This document shows positions 32,629 through 37,785 of a stretch of 37,785 bases of DNA, in pieces (the stretch's first letter is position 1; each line of letters opens with the position of its first letter). A program made the translations under genes and the position numbers. The notes below the pieces were generated by a model. The model saw only the letters and a program-made list of their open reading frames with translations, was not told where the DNA came from and ran no database searches. The DNA comes from Acetobacter sp. UBA5411. GTDB lineage: Bacteria > Pseudomonadota > Alphaproteobacteria > Acetobacterales > Acetobacteraceae. Location of the stretch: assembly GCF_002409645.1 (NCBI RefSeq), contig NZ_DHNR01000006.1:1-37785 (forward strand), read 5' to 3'.

Positions 32629-34479
32629 TTACAGCGCAGGACTGGCGATGAAAGACCGCAGCGCCTCCGCTACCCTAGCGACTGGCTCCCTCCAGGCGAT
32701 ATCCGGTCTGTCCGCCGTTTCCTGAGCAAATAGCCGCACCTGTGGATACCAGAGGTGACGGCCCGTCTGCTGGTCCCAGTTGCTCTCCGCCCAGCGCCAG
32801 TCGCCGCCGAAGCGATTCAGAAGCCACAGCGGTGCTCCCATCGCGCCCGCAAGATGCGCGATGGCCGTATCGACGGAAATCACCAGATCAAGCGTGCTGA
32901 TTCTGGCGGCGGTCGCGGCCATATCACCGTCTTCCGGCAGGGGTTCAAAACCTGATGGAGCCGGACCTCTGTTCAGGGAAACCCACTGTACATCATCAAT
33001 TTCCAGAAGGGGTTCCAACAGGTTCGGCGCAATCGAACGTCGGCGATCAAAACGGTAACCCGGATTACCCGACCAGCACAGCCCGATACGGGGCCGCTGC
33101 TTGTCCTGCGAAACGCGAGACGACGTGGCACAAAGATAAGGCGCTGTCTCCGAAGGCCGCCCTACGCCCAAAAGAGAGGGCAGACTCAGAAGCGAGGCTT
33201 TCGCCACCACGGCCTTGTCACTGGCCGAAACAATCAGTTTCAGCCTGCCACTTTCATGAATCTGCTTCCAGATGGGCAGCACCAAAGACTGCTCGACCAG
33301 TGCAGCCAGACTGTCCGGCACCAGCAGGTGAATAGGCGCACGCTTCGCTGCCACTGGCACAAAACGCAGAAACTGGATGTAATCGCCCAAACCCTGCTCG
33401 CCGCACAGCAGGACCGGTTTTTCAGACGGACTACCATCCCAGTCCGGAAGATCAGACCGGGGAAGCGGCTGAAGCAGAAGACGCCGGGCCTCGAAATCGC
33501 GCCAACCTTCAGGAAATTGGCCTTCGGCCAGCTCCACAGTAGCCAGATTGAAACGCGCTCTTACCGCATCCACTGTGCCGGGCGCGTTCTGCATGACCTG
33601 CCGGAACAGATCCGCCGCTTCCTCACGTCGTCCCAGATCATTCAGCAGCGTCGCCTGATTAAGCATGACGCGAAGATCACCCGGACGCAGCGCAATCGCT
33701 TTGGAAAAATCCTTTTCCGCTTCAGCAAGATGACCAAGCGCCATATGCACAAGACCAAGATTGGTCAGTGTCTCGGCTGTGGGCAGACCAAGCACTGTCG
33801 CCTCTTCCAGCGCAGTGCAGGCTTCGTCCAGACGACCCAGTTCAAACAGCATGGCGCCATGATTGGCCCATGCAGCCGGGTCAGTGGGACGAAGGGCGCA
33901 TATTTCTGCAAACCGCTTTTCGGCTGCGGCATGATCGCCAGTTGCATTGAGGAGTGTCGCTTCATGCTGCCGCGTTGTGACGTCATCGTCAGCGGCAAGC
34001 CGTGTGGCACGGCGCGCCATGGTCAGCGCTTCGGTAGCGTAGCCATGCCGGGCCAGAAACTGCGACAGGACCAGCGGATAACCCGCTTCCAGAGGCCGCA
34101 GATCCAGCGCCATGCGGAGCGCCGCCTCGGCTTCGACAAGCTGTCCAGCCGCCTCGCAGACTTCAGACAAAGCCAGTTGTGCTGAAGGATTGCTTGGGTC
34201 CGTCAGCACGGCGACCCTGAGCGCACCTAAAGCGGCTTCGACATGGCCGAGCCTGAGAAGCGCCAGCCCGAGTGTGACATGGAATTCGGCGCGAGGATCG
34301 GTTCTGATAGCTAGTCCCGAATAGCCGACGGCCTGATCAAACCGCCCCTGTGCGAAGGCTGCTTTCGCAATGCCATGCAGAAGAAGTGGATCGCCGGGTT
34401 TCTCAGCTAACCGGGCTTTCAGCTCGTCGTAGGAAGCTTCTTCCGCCATATCGAAGGAAGTCGGAGCATGATCCTTCAA
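32629..34479 (-). CDS. TPR-repeat protein with C-terminal glycosyltransferase-like domain
   Basis: Residues 1-330 are tetratricopeptide repeats, about eight 34-residue units with recurring A.A and G..A patterns (for example ALAHLGLVHMALGHLAEAEKDFSKAIALRPG-like). The rest resembles the TPR-linked glycosyltransferase group related to GT9/GT41: LLCGEQGLGDYIQFLRF, RIGLCWSGNPGYRFDRRRSI and LVISVDTAIAHLAGAMGAPLWLL. It may glycosylate proteins such as flagellin or cell-surface polymers; this is inference. The start appears to be a TTG at 34479, because GGAGG sits 5 nt upstream; upstream TTG 34503 and downstream ATG 34449 lack good sites. It ends 15 nt from mazG, converging with it. Confidence 0.82.
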   Translation of the reverse strand: MKDHAPTSFDMAEEASYDELKARLAEKPGDPLLLHGIAKAAFAQGRFDQAVGYSGLAIRTDPRAEFHVTLGLALLRLGHVEAALGALRVAVLTDPSNPSAQLALSEVCEAAGQLVEAEAALRMALDLRPLEAGYPLVLSQFLARHGYATEALTMARRATRLAADDDVTTRQHEATLLNATGDHAAAEKRFAEICALRPTDPAAWANHGAMLFELGRLDEACTALEEATVLGLPTAETLTNLGLVHMALGHLAEAEKDFSKAIALRPGDLRVMLNQATLLNDLGRREEAADLFRQVMQNAPGTVDAVRARFNLATVELAEGQFPEGWRDFEARRLLLQPLPRSDLPDWDGSPSEKPVLLCGEQGLGDYIQFLRFVPVAAKRAPIHLLVPDSLAALVEQSLVLPIWKQIHESGRLKLIVSASDKAVVAKASLLSLPSLLGVGRPSETAPYLCATSSRVSQDKQRPRIGLCWSGNPGYRFDRRRSIAPNLLEPLLEIDDVQWVSLNRGPAPSGFEPLPEDGDMAATAARISTLDLVISVDTAIAHLAGAMGAPLWLLNRFGGDWRWAESNWDQQTGRHLWYPQVRLFAQETADRPDIAWREPVARVAEALRSFIASPAL

Positions 34480-34749
34480 TGGGGCCTCCACGAAAACAGA
34501 CAACTGTGCATGTAACAGGTTTGCGGCACAGTTTCGAGCGAAGGAAAAGTGTGAAACAGGCTTACTCAGTCAGATAGAGAACCGGTCTCTGGTCCGCTGC
34601 GCTAGAACTGTGCTTTGGATAGCCCAACTCCTTGGATTCCTTTGATGCGGAATCGTCCAAGTCGGAAATGCGCCAGACGTCAAAGTGTATATATCCCTAA
34701 AATGCATAAGGAATAACTTTACTTAACACTTTGATTTTTCATGAAATGC

Positions 34750-34826
34750 TGGGGCGAACGACGGGGATTGAACCCGCGACAACCGGTACCACAAACCGGC
34801 GCTCTACCAACTGAGCTACGTCCGCC
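34750..34826 (-). tRNA. tRNA-His (anticodon GTG)
   Basis: The minus strand folds into a full cloverleaf: acceptor GCGGACG/CGTTCGC, D-stem GCTC/GAGC, anticodon stem CCGGT/ACCGG with loop TTGTGGT, T-stem GCGGG/CCCGT. The extra G before position 1 and discriminator C73 are hallmarks of tRNA-His. CCA is encoded. Confidence 0.97.
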
Positions 34827-34840
34827 ACACAGCGGGCCTG

Positions 34841-34870
34841 CTAATAGAGAATTGCGAGGCACCCCGTCAA
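34841..34870 (-). promoter_or_regulatory. Promoter of tRNA-His
   Basis: On the minus strand TTGACG (34870-34865), an 18-nt spacer and TATTAG (34846-34841) form a reasonable sigma-70 promoter 14 nt before the tRNA. A short hairpin AATAGCAA/TTGCTATT overlaps its upstream side. Confidence 0.5.
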
Positions 34871-34888
34871 TAGCAAAGTTGCTATTTT

Positions 34889-36070
34889 CTATCCTCGGCT
34901 GATGCGGTCCCGCAGCCGCGTAAGAGCCTGCTCCAGAATGATGGGCTTTTTGCAGAATGCAAAGCGAACCAGATGGGAAGGCGCGCCCGGCAAGGCTCCG
35001 TCATAAAATGCCGAAACAGGAATAACCGTCACTCCGGCCTCAACCGTCATACGCCGACTCCATTCCAGATCGGTCTCGGCTCCTGTCATCAATTCTCCAA
35101 CCCCACGAATATCGGCTGTAAGGAAATAGGTTCCGTCACAGGGAAGCACGGAAAAGCCCATCTCCCTGAGGCCTGACGCCAGAATATCCCGCCGTAGCTG
35201 CATATCGGACGCCAGAGTCTCAAAGTAGGCAGTATCCTGATCCAGCCCGACAGCGACTGCGCGTTGCAGATTCGGAGCCGTGGAAAAAGCGAGATTCTGG
35301 TGAGCCTTGGCAATAACGGCTGCCAGAGCAGTAGGAGCGGTAATGTAGCCAACCTTCCAGCCCGTCATTGAAAAGCTTTTTCCGGCGCTACCGATCCGGA
35401 TGCAGCGCTCGCGCATTCCCGGCAGGGTCATCAGCGGAATATGGCGTGCGCCGAAAGTCAGATGCTCATAAACCTCATCACACAGCGCGTACACGTCATG
35501 CTGTGCGACCAGTCCGGCGATGAACTGCAACTCATCCTCAGAAAAGACCTTTCCTACAGGGTTCATCGGCGAGTTCAGGATGATCGCCTTGGTTTTCGGT
35601 CCGAAGACTGCCGCCAGTTCATCGCGGGGCAGAGACCATTCCGGAGGCGTCAGGCGCACCAGCTTAGGGACCGCGCCCAGAAGCCGGATCATGGGGAGAT
35701 AGGTGTCATAGGCCGGTTCAATAACCACCACCTCATCACCGGGATTCAGCAGGGCCGCGAGAGAAGAGGCCAGCCCCTCCGTCGCGCCAGACGTCACAAT
35801 CACTTCACGCGCCGGATCGATCTTCAATCCGTAGAAACGAGCGTTCGACCGCGCGACGGCCTCTCGCAGTTCCGGCAGACCCGTCAGGGGCGCATACTGA
35901 TTGCGTCCGTCCTGAAGCGCCTGTGCCGCCACTTCAGTCAGATGGGCCGGGCCTTCCGTGTCAGGGAATCCCTGTCCCAGATTGATCGCGCCATGTTCTG
36001 AGGCCAATGCCGACATGACCGTGAAGATGGTCGTGGGCAACTGCGTCAACTGATGATTCAATGGCTTCAC
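34889..36070 (-). CDS. PLP-dependent class I/II aminotransferase
   Basis: This fold type I enzyme of 393 residues moves amino groups between an amino acid and a 2-oxo acid. It has INLGQGFPDTEGP, YAPLTGLPELREAVA, Asn in NSPMNPVGKVF, CDEVYEHLTF with the PLP Asp, and K231 in GSAGKSFSMTGWKVGY. The LPTTIFTVMSALASEHGAINLGQGFPD start is typical of the methionine/kynurenine-type aminotransferase group (YbdL, KAT). The start is a GTG at 36070 with a G-rich patch upstream. Its substrate is not certain. It is transcribed away from glnB. Confidence 0.9.
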   Translation of the reverse strand: MKPLNHQLTQLPTTIFTVMSALASEHGAINLGQGFPDTEGPAHLTEVAAQALQDGRNQYAPLTGLPELREAVARSNARFYGLKIDPAREVIVTSGATEGLASSLAALLNPGDEVVVIEPAYDTYLPMIRLLGAVPKLVRLTPPEWSLPRDELAAVFGPKTKAIILNSPMNPVGKVFSEDELQFIAGLVAQHDVYALCDEVYEHLTFGARHIPLMTLPGMRERCIRIGSAGKSFSMTGWKVGYITAPTALAAVIAKAHQNLAFSTAPNLQRAVAVGLDQDTAYFETLASDMQLRRDILASGLREMGFSVLPCDGTYFLTADIRGVGELMTGAETDLEWSRRMTVEAGVTVIPVSAFYDGALPGAPSHLVRFAFCKKPIILEQALTRLRDRISRG

Positions 36071-36346
36071 GGTGACCCCCGGGCCTGACTGATGAAAAGA
36101 AGGGAGGCGTTCTCTGCGGTATGAGCCTCACGGCACGGAGGGCATGAGGGAACTGGAAATAAGCCCAGCGTTCGGCTCTCCGTCAACAATCCGCGCTGAA
36201 CGGCCCTGCGGCGGGATTATTTCGGTGTCAAGCCGATTGCCCGCAGGCCAAACCCGTGCAACTGTTCTGCCTGAACCGCAGTTCAATCGCTGCCGTTCAC
36301 ATGCTAGAAGCTTGGCCGCAACAGAAATTGGTGTGACGACAGGGAC

Positions 36347-36685
36347 ATGAAGAAGATTGAGGCCATCATCAAGCCCTTCAAACTTGACGAGGTGAAGGAC
36401 GCCCTTCACGAACTCGGTCTTCAAGGTATTACCGTAATCGAAGCGAAGGGGTTCGGACGCCAGAAAGGGCATACCGAACTGTATCGTGGCGCGGAATATA
36501 TCGTTGATTTTCTCCCCAAGATGAAAATCGAAGTCGTCTGCCCCGATGATCTGGCGGAACGAGCGGTAGAGGCGATTTCCAATGCAGCGCGCACCGGACG
36601 AATCGGTGATGGCAAGATTTTCATCATTCCGGTCGATGACGCTGTCCGCATTCGCACAGGCGAACGTGGTGGAGACGCCATCTGA
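36347..36685 (+). CDS. glnB: Nitrogen regulatory PII protein
   Basis: PII senses 2-oxoglutarate and ATP/ADP and controls glutamine synthetase and nitrogen-linked enzymes. The 112-residue protein has MKKIEAIIKPFKLDEV, the T-loop with uridylylation Tyr51 in RGAEYIVDFLPK, and the C-terminal signature GRIGDGKIFIIPVDDAVRIRTGERG. It is followed by glnA after 162 nt, the usual glnBA arrangement. The 276 nt upstream hold no sigma-54 GG-N10-GC site that I could find. A GlnK identity cannot be excluded, but position favours GlnB. Confidence 0.95.
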   Translation: MKKIEAIIKPFKLDEVKDALHELGLQGITVIEAKGFGRQKGHTELYRGAEYIVDFLPKMKIEVVCPDDLAERAVEAISNAARTGRIGDGKIFIIPVDDAVRIRTGERGGDAI

Positions 36686-36847
36686 CGGACAATCCGCAGA
36701 ATGGATGATTTTTCCGTCTTGCTAGGACGTCCGGCATAGGACACAAAAGTTTCGGTGCGGTATCGATCTGATCATCCACAGGATGGAATGACGAACCGCA
36801 AATCTGGAGGCCGCGCTGGCGGCGCTAACAGGCAGGTAGAGGCACTA

Positions 36848-37785
36848 ATGGCGAAAAAAGAAACCGGTTCGACCAAGGCGTCGTCGGAAGCAGTAGCCCG
36901 GGTTTTTGAGCTTATTAACGAAAACTCCGTCGAGCTGGTCGACTTGCGCTTCACCGATCCGCGCGGAACGTGGCATCACACCACGCAGTACATCACGACG
37001 ATCGAAGAAGACACCTTCACAGAAGGTTTCATGTTTGACGGCTCCTCCATCGGCGGCTGGAAAGCCATCAATGAGAGCGACATGGTCCTGCTGCCCGACC
37101 CGACAACGGCCGTCATGGACCCGTTCTCAGCAAAGCCGCAGCTGATCCTGATCTGCGACATCGTCGACCCGGCGACAGGCCAGCTCTACAACCGTGACCC
37201 GCGCTCCACCGCCAAGCGCGCAGAGCAGTATCTGCAGTCCACCGGTCTGGGCGACACGGCCTTCTTTGGTCCGGAAGCTGAATTCTTCATCTTCGACAAC
37301 GTCCAGTTCGGCACAGGCCCGAACTACGGCAAGTATCAGCTCGACAGCATCGAAGGCCCCGGCGCTTCCCTGAAGGAATATCCCGAGGGCAACCTGGGTC
37401 ACCGTCCGGGTGTGAAGGGTGGTTACTTCCCCTGCGCTCCTGTCGACAGCGAGAACGATCTCCGCGCTGAAATGCTGACGACGATGGGCGAGATGGGCCT
37501 GCCGATCGAAAAGCATCACCACGAAGTCGCGCAGTCCCAGCATGAGCTTGGCACGAAGTTCGACACGCTGGTCCGCTCGGCCGACTTCATGCAGATCTAC
37601 AAATACTGCATCCACAACGTCGCTGTTTCCTATGGCAAGACGGCAACCTTCATGCCGAAGCCGATTTATGGCGACAACGGCTCGGGCATGCATGTTCACC
37701 AGTCCATCTGGAAAGCTGGCAAGCCGACCTTCGCTGGCAACGGTTATGCTGATCTGTCCGACACGGCGCTGTACTACATCGGCGG
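36848..37785 (+). CDS. glnA: Type I glutamine synthetase, N-terminal part
   Basis: GlnA makes glutamine from glutamate, ammonia and ATP. The gene is cut by the right edge after 312 codons. The protein begins with a 10-residue tail, then VARVFELINENSVELVDLRFTDPRG, MFDGSSIGGWKAINESDM, the metal-binding FFGPEAEFFIFD and KHHHEVAQSQHELG, and the ATP site motif KPIYGDNGSGMHVHQS. AGAGG about 7 nt before the ATG supports the start. It follows glnB, so PII-linked control is likely. The adenylylation site lies beyond the window. Confidence 0.97.
   Translation, partial: MAKKETGSTKASSEAVARVFELINENSVELVDLRFTDPRGTWHHTTQYITTIEEDTFTEGFMFDGSSIGGWKAINESDMVLLPDPTTAVMDPFSAKPQLILICDIVDPATGQLYNRDPRSTAKRAEQYLQSTGLGDTAFFGPEAEFFIFDNVQFGTGPNYGKYQLDSIEGPGASLKEYPEGNLGHRPGVKGGYFPCAPVDSENDLRAEMLTTMGEMGLPIEKHHHEVAQSQHELGTKFDTLVRSADFMQIYKYCIHNVAVSYGKTATFMPKPIYGDNGSGMHVHQSIWKAGKPTFAGNGYADLSDTALYYIG

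Noticed and set aside
34570..34600. AACCGGTCTCT near 34580 as a fourth site for the yqhD-operon TetR protein
   Set aside because: It shares only ACCGGTCT with the 15-nt operator, lacks the outer TAGAC half and lies far from any aldehyde gene.
36121..36150. CGGCACGGAGGGCATGAG upstream of glnB as a sigma-54 promoter
   Set aside because: The spacing of GG to GC is wrong (GC falls 2 nt early) and the TTGC element is missing.

Overview
The window looks like chromosomal DNA of an acetic acid bacterium (Acetobacteraceae, Alphaproteobacteria). The G+C content is near 60% by eye except for one AT-rich insert. The heme gene encodes a C4-pathway 5-aminolevulinate synthase, the Fe-S genes form one SUF operon, and two gene sets deal with aldehydes. 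The tRNA-Arg(CCU) gene carries a group I intron, as in some other alphaproteobacteria. I cannot fix the genus from sequence alone.

Layout. 1-1.65 kb (minus): start of dxs, ispA, xseB and a TusA-like gene (isoprenoid precursors, exonuclease VII subunit, sulfur transfer). 1.8-4.0 kb (plus): a ROK sugar kinase overlapping a zinc-ribbon DinB. 4.0-10.6 kb (minus): a tightly packed SUF operon in the order Rrf2 regulator, sufB, sufC, sufD, sufS, sufU, sufT, sufA, with stop/start overlaps and an inverted-repeat operator candidate in front. 10.9-13.8 kb (minus): a divergent PEP carboxylase, with a palindromic repeat downstream. 13.9-15.8 kb (plus): a DUF445 membrane protein and a small secreted Ala/Pro/Val-rich protein with its own promoter and terminator. 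15.9-18.0 kb: a TetR regulator divergent from an aldehyde dehydrogenase, sharing two operator copies. 18.1-20.2 kb (minus): hemA and a lipoprotein. 20.3-24.7 kb (plus): a transketolase-like gene that has lost most active-site motifs, then gap and pgk.

25.0-28.1 kb is the accessory part. The tRNA-Arg(CCU) gene is split by a 230-nt group I intron. It is followed by two decayed IS5-family transposase copies in the same orientation that bracket a very AT-rich GT32-like glycosyltransferase. Then come a TetR regulator with three matching operators, a YqhD-type aldehyde reductase and an aldehyde dehydrogenase (28.2-31.5 kb), followed by mazG, a large TPR glycosyltransferase-like gene (minus), tRNA-His (minus), an aminotransferase (minus), glnB (PII) and the start of glnA.

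The genes cover core metabolism (isoprenoids, heme, Fe-S clusters, lower glycolysis, anaplerosis, nitrogen assimilation) with two regulated aldehyde-handling modules. The best candidates for something new are the transketolase pseudoenzyme in the gap-pgk operon, the PEPC with altered catalytic signatures, and the IS-bracketed glycosyltransferase island next to the intron-bearing tRNA. No CRISPR array, prophage or intact integrase was seen.
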